A stretch of 8,643 bases of DNA from 66-474 sp035572335 (GTDB lineage Bacteria > Pseudomonadota > Gammaproteobacteria > Xanthomonadales > Rhodanobacteraceae). The translations under genes were made by a program, and so were the position numbers. The DNA lies in the NCBI GenBank assembly GCA_035572335.1, contig DATNAW010000261.1:1-8643 (forward strand), written 5' to 3'. The number at the start of each line of letters is the position of its first letter. The first letter of the stretch is position 1. The notes below the pieces were generated by a model, which was given only the letters and a program-made list of their open reading frames with translations, was not told the DNA's origin and did not search any database. Positions 1 through 5,461 of the stretch are shown piece by piece.

Positions 1-774
1 GCGGTCGGGCGCAAGATGAACATGATGGAGCAGGTGCTGGCGGTGCCCTCGCAGGATGTCATCACCAAGGACAACGCGGTGGTGCGCGTCGATGGCGTGG
101 TGTTCTACCAGGTGCTGGAAGCGGCGAAGGCCGCGTACGAAGTCGCCAACCTGGAACAGGCGTCGCTGGCGCTGGTGATGACCAACATCCGCACGGTACT
201 GGGTTCGATGGACCTGGACGAATCGCTCAGCAAGCGCGACGAGATCAACGCGCGCCTGCTGAAAGTAGTGGATGAAGCCACGCATCCGTGGGGCGTCAAG
301 GTCAACCGCATCGAGATCAAGGACATCGCGCCGCCGAAGGATCTGGTCGACGCGATGGCGCGCCAGATGAAGGCGGAGCGCGAAAAACGCGCCAACATCC
401 TGGAAGCCGAAGGATTCAAGCAGGCCGCGATCCTGAAAGCCGACGGCGAAAAGCAGTCGACCATTCTCGCGGCCGAAGGCCAGAAGGAAGCCGCGTTCCG
501 CGAAGCCGAGGCGCGCGAACGATTGGCGGCGGCGGAAGCCAAGGCCACGCAACTGGTGTCGGACGCGATCTCTTCCGGCAACTTGAACGCCATCAATTAT
601 TTCGTTGCGACCAAATACGTCGAGGCACTGAAGGCGATGGCCGATTCGCCGAACCAGAAGATGCTGATGCTGCCGTTCGAGGCGTCGGGCATCCTTTCAT
701 CGATGGCCGGCATCGCGGAAATCGGCAAGGAAGTGCTGGCGAAGAATGCGTCCGCGCCGACATCATCACGCTGA
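1..774 (+). CDS. qmcA: SPFH/band 7 (stomatin-like) membrane protein QmcA, 5' truncated
   Basis: The reading frame is open from base 1, where the codons read AVGRK before the first methionine at 16, so the gene begins upstream of the window. Compared with E. coli QmcA (about 305 residues, from memory) some 50 N-terminal residues are missing, including the membrane anchor. What remains is the SPFH domain: NMMEQVLAVPSQ, then the family-typical TNIRTVLGSMDLDE and DEATHPWGVKVNRIEIKDI. A long charged, alanine-rich helix follows with repeated AEG/K/AAIL units, the coiled coil through which these proteins form large ring oligomers. The C-terminus (NYFVATKYVEAL, then MLPFEASGILSS) matches QmcA closely. 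Family knowledge: inner-membrane scaffold, often linked to FtsH and membrane microdomains. The NfeD gene directly downstream is its usual partner. The methionine at 16 is internal, not a start. Confidence 0.93.
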   Translation, partial: AVGRKMNMMEQVLAVPSQDVITKDNAVVRVDGVVFYQVLEAAKAAYEVANLEQASLALVMTNIRTVLGSMDLDESLSKRDEINARLLKVVDEATHPWGVKVNRIEIKDIAPPKDLVDAMARQMKAEREKRANILEAEGFKQAAILKADGEKQSTILAAEGQKEAAFREAEARERLAAAEAKATQLVSDAISSGNLNAINYFVATKYVEALKAMADSPNQKMLMLPFEASGILSSMAGIAEIGKEVLAKNASAPTSSR

Positions 775-777
775 GGA
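773..777 (+). promoter_or_regulatory. Ribosome binding site of the nfeD-family gene
   Basis: GAGGA overlaps the qmcA stop codon (TGA at 772-774) and stands 9 bases before the ATG at 787. It fixes the nfeD start and suggests the two genes are translated in a coupled way. Confidence 0.6.
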
Positions 778-786
778 ATCGCATCC

Positions 787-1239
787 ATGTGGGGTGTACC
801 GTTGCATTATTGGTGGTGGGTGCTGGCGCTGATCCTGATCGCGGGCGAAGTGCTGGCGCCAGGCTTCTTCCTGTTGTGGATCGGCATCGCTGCTGCGGTG
901 ATGGGCATCGTCCTGTGGGCGCTGCCGGGACTCGGCGTGATCGCGCAGGCGGTGCTGTTCGTGATCCTCGCGTTCGCATCGTGCCTGTTCTACTGGCGAT
1001 TCATCCGCGCGCGCCTGGCGCGCAACGATGATCCGGTCGCAGCCACGCTCAGCCGGCGTGGCGAACAACTGGTCGGCCAGCGCTACGTGTTGGCCGAAGC
1101 GATCGTCAATGGCCGCGGCAAGGCGCGCGTCGGCGACGGGCAATGGCTGGTGGCGGGACCGGACCTGCCGGTCGGCGCGGAGGTCGAAGTGGTCGGTGTC
1201 GACGGCGCGTTGCTGAAGGTGCGCGCGGCGGCGCCGTGA
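787..1239 (+). CDS. NfeD-family inner-membrane protein (YbbJ-like)
   Basis: A 150-residue protein of the short NfeD type. Hydrophobic segments lie at about residues 8-28, 30-48 and 51-70, followed by a basic turn (RFIRARLAR). A soluble all-beta domain occupies about residues 92-148 (GEQLVGQRYVLAEAIVNGRG, VGDGQWLVAGPDLPVGAEVEVVGVDGALLKV), the OB-fold typical of NfeD C-termini. No serine-protease domain is present, unlike long NfeD proteins. Family knowledge: NfeD proteins are encoded beside stomatin/SPFH genes and are thought to act with them; E. coli has the same pair, qmcA–ybbJ. Here the gene starts 12 bases after the qmcA stop with GAGGA in front, so the two are very likely one operon. The biochemical role of short NfeD proteins is not settled. 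Confidence 0.9.
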   Translation: MWGVPLHYWWWVLALILIAGEVLAPGFFLLWIGIAAAVMGIVLWALPGLGVIAQAVLFVILAFASCLFYWRFIRARLARNDDPVAATLSRRGEQLVGQRYVLAEAIVNGRGKARVGDGQWLVAGPDLPVGAEVEVVGVDGALLKVRAAAP

Positions 1240-1256
1240 TGCGGACTCGCGCGTGA
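1239..1256 (+). other. Five-codon ORF linking nfeD and the exporter gene (possible coupling element)
   Basis: The ATG at 1239-1241 shares its A with the nfeD stop codon (TGA 1237-1239, giving TGATG). It reads M-R-T-R-A and stops at TGA 1254-1256, which overlaps the GTG start of the exporter at 1253-1255 (GTGA). A ribosome ending nfeD could restart here and then be delivered to the exporter start, which has only a weak Shine-Dalgarno match of its own (CGGA at 1242-1245). The geometry is visible; the function is inference. Confidence 0.35.
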
Positions 1257-2506
1257 CGGAGTCGCTGACCGAAACGCAACCGCGCGACGAGCGCACGCGT
1301 GCGCGCATCGCGTTCGTGATCGAACTGGCGCGGCGGCTGCATCAATACGGGGCGGCGGCGCCGCGCCTGGAGCAGGCCATCGGCAACGTGGCCCAGCAAC
1401 TCGGCCTCGCCTGCGACGTGTTGTCGACGCCGACCTCGATCGTGTTGTCGTTCAGTGCGCCGGGCGGCGACGGTCTGGCCGACATCACCCAGGTGGTGCG
1501 GATCGCGCCGGGTGACGTGAACCTCGCGCGGCTGTGCCGCGCCGATGAAATCGCAGATCGCGTCGCCGACGGCAGCCTCGATCCGCGGCGTGGCATGGCG
1601 CAATTGCGTGCACTCGGCCGCCCGTTGTCGCGCGCCGCGTTGTGGGCGACGATCGTGAGCTATGGGTTGTCGGCCGCGAGCGTCGCCGTGCTGTTCCGCA
1701 CCTCCGGGCCGGACGCACTGGTCGCCGGCGTAATTGGCGTGCTGATCGGCGGCATCGTGGTGGCGGGCTACGGGCGCCCGCGCCTGTCGGCGGCGAGCGA
1801 TGCGATCGCCGCGCTGGTCGCGACCTTCATCGCCACGATGGTCAGTGCTTGGCTGCTGCCGTTGGCGCTGAAACTCGTGGTGCTGTCGGCGCTGATCGTG
1901 CTGGTGCCGGGCATGTCGCTGACCAACGCGGTGCGCGAGCTGACCAGCCAGCACCTGGCTTCGGGTGTCGCGCGCTTCGCCGGCGCGGCAGCCACGATCC
2001 TGAAGCTGACGTTCGGCACCATCGCGGCGGCGCAGATTTGCGAGGTCGCGCACATCGTGCCCGCCGCGCATTCGTTGCCGCCGATGCCGTTGTGGACGCA
2101 GTGGCCCGCGTTGCTGGTCGCCGCCGTGGCTTTTGCGATGCTGTTCCAGACCGCGCGGCGCGATTATCCGCTGGTATTGGTCGCGGTGATCGTCGGTTAT
2201 CTGGTGACGTATTGGAGCGGCAATTCACTCGGCACACCGTTCGGCGTGTTCATCGGCGGTTTGGTCCTGAGCGCGGGCAGCAATCTCTACGCGCGGATCA
2301 TGCAGCGCCCCGGCGCGCTGGTGCGCGAACCCGGCGTGCTGCTGCTGGTGCCGGGCAGCATCGGCTTCCGCAGTGTCTCGGATCTGCTCAACAACCAGAT
2401 CGCCAGCGGCACGCACATCGCTGTCCTGCTGGTGACGATGCTGATTTCGCTGGTTGCGGGATTGCTGTTCGGCGACCTGTTGATCGCGCCCCGGCGGAGT
2501 CTGTGA
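1253..2506 (+). CDS. ThrE-family threonine/serine exporter (fused DUF1212 + DUF3815)
   Basis: A 417-residue membrane protein. The N-terminal section (RIAFVIELARRLHQYGAAAPRLEQAI at about 18-43) is the hallmark opening of the ThrE/DUF1212 domain (Pfam PF06738). About ten hydrophobic segments follow from residue 130 to 410. Two comparable motifs, LVPGMSLTNAVRELTS (217-232) and LVPGSIGFRSVSDLL (365-379), mark the first domain and the second (ThrE_2/DUF3815, PF12821), so this is the fused form rather than the split YjjP/YjjB type of E. coli. Family knowledge: inner-membrane export of threonine and serine, or of related small molecules. GTG at 1253 is chosen because no in-frame ATG lies near the conserved N-terminus and the spacing after nfeD (13 bases) is compact. 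It probably ends the qmcA–nfeD operon. The substrate is inferred from the family only. Confidence 0.9.
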   Translation: MTESLTETQPRDERTRARIAFVIELARRLHQYGAAAPRLEQAIGNVAQQLGLACDVLSTPTSIVLSFSAPGGDGLADITQVVRIAPGDVNLARLCRADEIADRVADGSLDPRRGMAQLRALGRPLSRAALWATIVSYGLSAASVAVLFRTSGPDALVAGVIGVLIGGIVVAGYGRPRLSAASDAIAALVATFIATMVSAWLLPLALKLVVLSALIVLVPGMSLTNAVRELTSQHLASGVARFAGAAATILKLTFGTIAAAQICEVAHIVPAAHSLPPMPLWTQWPALLVAAVAFAMLFQTARRDYPLVLVAVIVGYLVTYWSGNSLGTPFGVFIGGLVLSAGSNLYARIMQRPGALVREPGVLLLVPGSIGFRSVSDLLNNQIASGTHIAVLLVTMLISLVAGLLFGDLLIAPRRSL

Positions 2507-2531
2507 ACTTGTTCGCCAGTAGTCAAGCGGA

Positions 2532-2550
2532 GTAATCGCGCAGCGATTAC
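2532..2550. terminator. Perfect 8-bp hairpin between converging genes
   Basis: GTAATCGC at 2532-2539 pairs perfectly with GCGATTAC at 2543-2550 across a 3-base loop. It lies 25 bases after the exporter stop in the convergent gap. No T-run follows on either strand, so a classical intrinsic terminator is not shown. It could help termination or protect the 3' end, or be part of a dispersed palindromic repeat. Confidence 0.5.
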
Positions 2551-2557
2551 GGCGAAA

Positions 2558-2584
2558 GCGAGTCCGGGCGTGTACCGGACTCGC
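2558..2584. terminator. Perfect 10-bp hairpin between converging genes
   Basis: GCGAGTCCGG at 2558-2567 pairs with CCGGACTCGC at 2575-2584 across a 7-base loop. It follows the preceding hairpin by 7 bases and precedes the H-NS stop codon by 42 bases, so it could serve transcripts from both sides. There is no poly-T tract. The tandem arrangement of two perfect stems also fits an extragenic palindromic (REP-like) element. Confidence 0.5.
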
Positions 2585-2626
2585 CCTGTCGGCGTTGGGC
2601 GGGATAGCCCTGTCGCCGATCATTGA

Positions 2627-2941
2627 TTATTTGATCAGCAAATCCTTTTCCTTCTTGCCGCTCTTCAGTGCGGCCAGGAACCAGCGCGGGCGCTTGCCGC
2701 GGCCGGACCAGGTTTCGCTGCCGGCCGGGTTGCGGTATTTCGGCGCGACCTTGCCGGTTTTGCCGCCGCGGCGCTTGCCGTAAACCTGTCCGAAGGTGAC
2801 GCCTTCGGCCTTGAGTACTGCGTCAATCTTGGCCTTGACCTTGGCGATTTTCTCCTTGTCGATGTTTTTCATGCGTCCGTTCGCCTTGCGGATCAGTTCC
2901 CTGAGCTGTTTCTTGTTGAGCGTGGTGACGTCGATGGCCAT
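2627..2941 (-). CDS. H-NS family nucleoid-associated protein, short form
   Basis: A 104-residue basic protein. Residues 1-45 (MAIDVTTLNKKQLRELIRKA, then KIAKVKAKIDAVLKAEG) form a charged helical, probably coiled-coil oligomerisation region. A lysine/glycine linker (KRRGGKTGK) leads to the C-terminal DNA-binding domain, with YRNPAGSETWSGRGKRPRWF at 69-88. TWSGRGKRP corresponds to the H-NS core TWTGQGRTP that reads the minor groove of AT-rich DNA. It is shorter than E. coli H-NS (137 residues) but resembles xanthomonad H-NS-like proteins. The frame stays open upstream to 3049, but that extension (MQPEWIW...) is not H-NS-like. The ATG at 2941 has GGAG five bases away. Expected role: nucleoid structure and silencing of AT-rich or acquired genes. 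It lies downstream of proS in the same direction, 126 bases away, and probably has its own promoter, which I could not place. Confidence 0.92.
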   Translation of the reverse strand: MAIDVTTLNKKQLRELIRKANGRMKNIDKEKIAKVKAKIDAVLKAEGVTFGQVYGKRRGGKTGKVAPKYRNPAGSETWSGRGKRPRWFLAALKSGKKEKDLLIK

Positions 2942-2946
2942 GTTGA

Positions 2947-2950
2947 CTCC
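2947..2950 (-). promoter_or_regulatory. Ribosome binding site deciding the H-NS start
   Basis: GGAG on the minus strand, 5 bases before the ATG at 2941. It supports the 104-residue product over the 140-residue open frame. Confidence 0.7.
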
Positions 2951-2967
2951 GATATCTGATTGAATAC

Positions 2968-2998
2968 AAAAAACCGTGTCGACCGGAGAAATCCACGG
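2968..2998 (-). terminator. Possible intrinsic terminator after proS
   Basis: On the minus strand CCGTG (2998-2994) pairs with CACGG (2978-2974) and is followed at once by six T residues (2973-2968). The stem is only 5 bp and the loop 15 bases, so it would be weak. It lies about 70 bases after the proS stop and 27 bases before the H-NS start, where it could end proS transcripts or attenuate read-through into the H-NS gene. No other T-run was noticed in this gap. Confidence 0.35.
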
Positions 2999-3067
2999 GA
3001 TCGGCCCCGATGACCGCGGCATTTTCACCCAAATCCATTCCGGTTGCAAAATCGGGGTTGTCCCGGG

Positions 3068-4771
3068 TTAATGCCGGGGAAAAAGGTTCAATAAAGCGGC
3101 CCGATCCAGATTGCGACTTTCGCTGTCGCGGCGTCCGCGATATTCGAATGTTCCCGCGGCAACGCCGCGTTCACTGACCACGATGCGGTACGGAATGCCG
3201 ACCAATTCGAGATCGGCGAACATCGCGCCGGGCCTCAAGCCGCGGTCATCGATGCAGGTTTCAATGCCGCGCGCATCCAGTTCCCGATAAAGCGATTCGG
3301 CCGCCGCATTCACGTCCGGATTGTTCTTGGGATTGATCAGGCAAACCACCGCTTGCCAGGGTGCCATGGGCTCGGGCCAGATGATGCCGGCATCGTCGTG
3401 GTTCTGTTCGATTGCGGCCGCGACGATGCGCGTGATGCCGATGCCGTAACAGCCCATGTGCAGCACGCGGTTCTGGCCCGCGTCGTCCAGCACGGTCGCA
3501 CCCAGCGCTTCCGAATACTTGGTGCCGAGCTGGAACACATGGCCGACCTCGATGCCGCGCGCGATCCCGAGCGTGCCCCTGCCGTCGGGCGACGGATCAC
3601 CCGCGACCACCTTGCGCAGGTCCTCGACCCGGGTGATGCGCGCGTCGCGTTCCCAGTTGGCGCCGCTGTAATGCGTGCCCGCGACGTTGCCGCCGCATAC
3701 GAAATCCGCGACCACCGCAGCGGCGCGATCCACGATGACGGGAATGCCGCGGGGCAGGCCAACCGGGCCGAGAAAGCCCGGCACGCAACCGATCTGTTTC
3801 ACGATCTCGGTCTCGTCGGCCAGCACCGATTCGCCCGGCAGTTCCGGCAGCTTCGCGGCCTTGATCTCGTTGATCTCGTGATCGCCGCGCAGGCACAACG
3901 CGACCAGGCCGTCGTTGCCGCGCACGATCAAGGTCTTGATGCATTGCGTGGGCGAAACCTCGAGGAACGCGCTGACCTCCTCGATGGTTTTTTGCGTCGG
4001 CGTGTCGACGCGCTTGAGTGGCTGCGCGGGCGCGGGACGCGGCGTCGCGGGCGCCAGCGCTTCGGCGCGCTCCACGTTGGCGGCGTAATCGGACTGGTCG
4101 GAAAACGCCAGCGCGTCCTCGCCGGATTCGGCCAGCACGTGGAACTCCTGCGAGGCGCTGCCGCCGATCGCGCCGGTGTCGGCCTGCACCGCGCGGAACT
4201 TCAGCCCCAGGCGCGTGAAGATGCGCGAATAGGCTTCGTGCATGAGGCGGTACGACTCGGCCATGCCCTCAGGCGTGAGGTCGAACGAGTACGCGTCTTT
4301 CATCAGGAACTCGCGCGCGCGCATCACGCCGAAACGCGGGCGGATCTCGTCGCGGAACTTGGTCTGGATCTGGTAGAGGTTCAGCGGCAGCTGCTTGTAG
4401 CTGCGCAATTCGTTGCGGGCGAAGTCGGTCACCACTTCTTCGGCGGTGGGCGCATAGCAGTATTCGGCTTCCTTGCGGTCCTTGATTTTCAGAAGCTGGG
4501 GACCGAATTTCTGCCAGCGGCCGGTTTCTTCCCATAGTTCTTTCGGCTGGATCGTGGGCATCAACAACTCGATGGCGCCGGCGCGATTCATTTCCTCGCG
4601 CACCACGGCTTCGACCTTGCGCATCACGCGCAGGCCCAGCGGCGACCACGTGTAAATGCCCGACGCGAGCTTGCGGAGCATGCCCGCCCGCAGCATCAAC
4701 TTGTGGCTGACGATCTCCGCGTCGGCAGGTGCCTCGCGGGTGGTGGCGAGGTGGAATTTCGACAGGCGCAT
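3068..4771 (-). CDS. proS: Prolyl-tRNA synthetase (class II, bacterial type with INS editing domain)
   Basis: 567 residues, close to E. coli ProRS (572). It charges tRNA-Pro with proline in the cytoplasm. Class II motif 1 lies around residues 38-75 (GIYTWSPLGLRVMRKV ... AIELLMPTIQP). Motif 2 lies at 139-165 (FRDEIRPRFGVMRAREFLMKDAYSFD). Motif 3 is at 439-460 (MGCYGIGITRIVAAAIEQN). Between motifs 2 and 3 sits the INS domain (about 224-407), which deacylates Ala-tRNA-Pro; it keeps the editing lysine at position 279 (QCIKTLIV) and a GPVGLP element at 335-340. The C-terminal anticodon-binding domain follows from about 473 (CLINPKNNPDVNAAAESLYREL) to the end. The ATG at 4771 gives the expected N-terminus (MRLSKFHLATTREAPADAE), though its ribosome binding site is weak. 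All key residues appear intact, so this should be active. Confidence 0.98.
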   Translation of the reverse strand: MRLSKFHLATTREAPADAEIVSHKLMLRAGMLRKLASGIYTWSPLGLRVMRKVEAVVREEMNRAGAIELLMPTIQPKELWEETGRWQKFGPQLLKIKDRKEAEYCYAPTAEEVVTDFARNELRSYKQLPLNLYQIQTKFRDEIRPRFGVMRAREFLMKDAYSFDLTPEGMAESYRLMHEAYSRIFTRLGLKFRAVQADTGAIGGSASQEFHVLAESGEDALAFSDQSDYAANVERAEALAPATPRPAPAQPLKRVDTPTQKTIEEVSAFLEVSPTQCIKTLIVRGNDGLVALCLRGDHEINEIKAAKLPELPGESVLADETEIVKQIGCVPGFLGPVGLPRGIPVIVDRAAAVVADFVCGGNVAGTHYSGANWERDARITRVEDLRKVVAGDPSPDGRGTLGIARGIEVGHVFQLGTKYSEALGATVLDDAGQNRVLHMGCYGIGITRIVAAAIEQNHDDAGIIWPEPMAPWQAVVCLINPKNNPDVNAAAESLYRELDARGIETCIDDRGLRPGAMFADLELVGIPYRIVVSERGVAAGTFEYRGRRDSESRNLDRAALLNLFPRH

Positions 4772-4783
4772 GGGCGTGCTATC

Positions 4784-4799
4784 CGGCGTGAAAACGCCG
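4784..4799 (-). promoter_or_regulatory. Hairpin in the proS leader
   Basis: A perfect 6-bp stem (CGGCGT/ACGCCG) with a 4-base loop, UUUC in the transcript, ends 12 bases before the proS start codon. It covers the zone just ahead of a weak ribosome binding site, so it could affect mRNA stability or translation start. It is too small to be a T-box or other riboswitch. Confidence 0.35.
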
Positions 4800-4800
4800 A

Positions 4801-4806
4801 ATTGTA
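4801..4806 (-). promoter_or_regulatory. Candidate -10 element for proS
   Basis: TACAAT on the minus strand, one change from TATAAT, about 30 bases before the proS start and inside the 74-base gap after the DUF4124 gene. No good -35 hexamer stands 16-18 bases upstream (the sequence there is GC-rich), so this is a weak call. If used, transcription would start within the leader hairpin. Confidence 0.25.
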
Positions 4807-4845
4807 ACGGTGGAAAGGGTTTCGGCCGCTAGCGTCGGCGGGCGA

Positions 4846-5319
4846 TCAGGTGCCGCTCGACGAGCAGTATTGCGCCTGCTGCGCGCGCGCGGTGGCCAGC
4901 TGCGATTCGCGCGCGTTGTCGCTCATTACTTCCTGCTTGCCACCGGCGCCGCCCGTGACCACCGGCTGCTTGCTGCTCAGCAGGCTGATGTTCGAACTCA
5001 ATTGCTTGCACAACTCGGTGCGGTTGGACGCCGTATCAGGTTGGGTGCTGCTCGCGGGCGCAGTTTGTTGAGGAGTGCTGGCACCCGGCTCCGTGTTGTC
5101 CGTGTTGTTGTCACCAGGCGACGGATTTGAGGAAACGTCCGGTTCGCTGGTCAGGTGCATCTTGGTGTAATGCATGCCCGACGAAGGTGGCGTCTGCGAG
5201 AAATGGGTCACGCCGTTGGCGTCCTTCCACTTGTAGATCTGCTGCGCGCTCGCGAAACCGGCGATGCACGCCAGTGAAAGACCGAGGGCCGCGGCGGCGG
5301 CGAAGTTGCGCACGTTCAT
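4846..5319 (-). CDS. Secreted DUF4124-domain protein
   Basis: 157 residues from the ATG at 5319. A classical signal peptide (MNVRNFAAAAALGLSLACIAG..., likely cut after FASA at residue 25) directs it to the periplasm. The DUF4124 signature follows at once: QQIYKWKDANGVTHFSQTPP (26-45), a small beta-hairpin domain. Residues 55-100 are a low-complexity Ser/Thr/Pro/Asn/Asp linker. The C-terminal part holds a helical stretch (VMSDNARESQLATARAQQAQ) between two cysteines, Cys104 and Cys152, which could form a disulfide. Cys18 does not sit in a good lipobox, so a lipoprotein is unlikely. DUF4124 proteins are common in xanthomonads and pseudomonads and have no established function. An open-frame extension to 5364 is rejected because it would bury the signal peptide. 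It is same-strand with proS but functionally unlinked as far as can be seen. Confidence 0.88.
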   Translation of the reverse strand: MNVRNFAAAAALGLSLACIAGFASAQQIYKWKDANGVTHFSQTPPSSGMHYTKMHLTSEPDVSSNPSPGDNNTDNTEPGASTPQQTAPASSTQPDTASNRTELCKQLSSNISLLSSKQPVVTGGAGGKQEVMSDNARESQLATARAQQAQYCSSSGT

Positions 5320-5324
5320 GGAAG

Positions 5325-5330
5325 GTCCCC
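5325..5330 (-). promoter_or_regulatory. Ribosome binding site deciding the DUF4124 start
   Basis: AGGGGA on the minus strand, 5 bases before the ATG at 5319. It agrees with a start that puts the signal peptide at the N-terminus. Confidence 0.6.
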
Positions 5331-5354
5331 TGGAGCACCGGAAAGGGTGGCGCG

Positions 5355-5360
5355 AGTATG
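5355..5360 (-). promoter_or_regulatory. Candidate -10 element for the DUF4124 gene
   Basis: CATACT on the minus strand, within GGCATACTCG, would give a leader of about 30 bases before the start at 5319. No clear -35 is seen; the upstream 17-18 bases lie inside the inverted repeat at 5363-5392. Confidence 0.3.
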
Positions 5361-5362
5361 CC

Positions 5363-5392
5363 ACAGCCGCCGGGCCGCATCCGGACGGCTGT
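5363..5392. repeat. Bulged 11-bp inverted repeat in the divergent intergenic region
   Basis: ACAGCCGCCGG at 5363-5373 pairs with CCGG-A-CGGCTGT at 5381-5392: seven outer pairs, one bulged A (5385) and four inner pairs around a 7-base centre. It lies between the divergent DUF4124 and pssA genes, just upstream of the candidate DUF4124 -10. It could be an operator for a dimeric regulator or a structured RNA element. No known operator consensus was recognised. Confidence 0.5.
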
Positions 5393-5428
5393 CACGGTTG
5401 TTCCGACGCCCTCGCGGCGGGCATGGGC

Positions 5429-5434
5429 TAAACT
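5429..5434 (+). promoter_or_regulatory. Candidate -10 element for the pssA–holD–rimI operon
   Basis: TAAACT lies 27 bases before the pssA ATG. A TTG-containing hexamer (TTGTTC, 5398-5403) is 25 bases upstream, too far for a normal -35, so support comes only from the hexamer and its position. Confidence 0.25.
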
Positions 5435-5461
5435 GCCGAGAGGCTTGAGCCGGCTTTCCGC

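Noticed and set aside
1106..2071. 321-residue minus-strand open frame opposite nfeD and the exporter
   Set aside because: Arg/His/Gln-rich antisense shadow of two well-supported genes.
2595..2783. 62-residue plus-strand frame over the H-NS 3' end
   Set aside because: Antisense to the H-NS gene, no ribosome binding site, no recognisable content.
2942..3049. N-terminal extension of the H-NS protein by 36 residues
   Set aside because: The added sequence has no H-NS character, and GGAG sits correctly before the ATG at 2941.
3353..4537. 394-residue plus-strand open frame antisense to proS
   Set aside because: Lies entirely inside proS; composition is that of a reverse-frame shadow and it has no ribosome binding site or domain.
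4772..4845. T-box or amino-acid riboswitch ahead of proS
   Set aside because: The whole gap is only 74 bases, with one small stem and no specifier loop or antiterminator; too short for such a leader.
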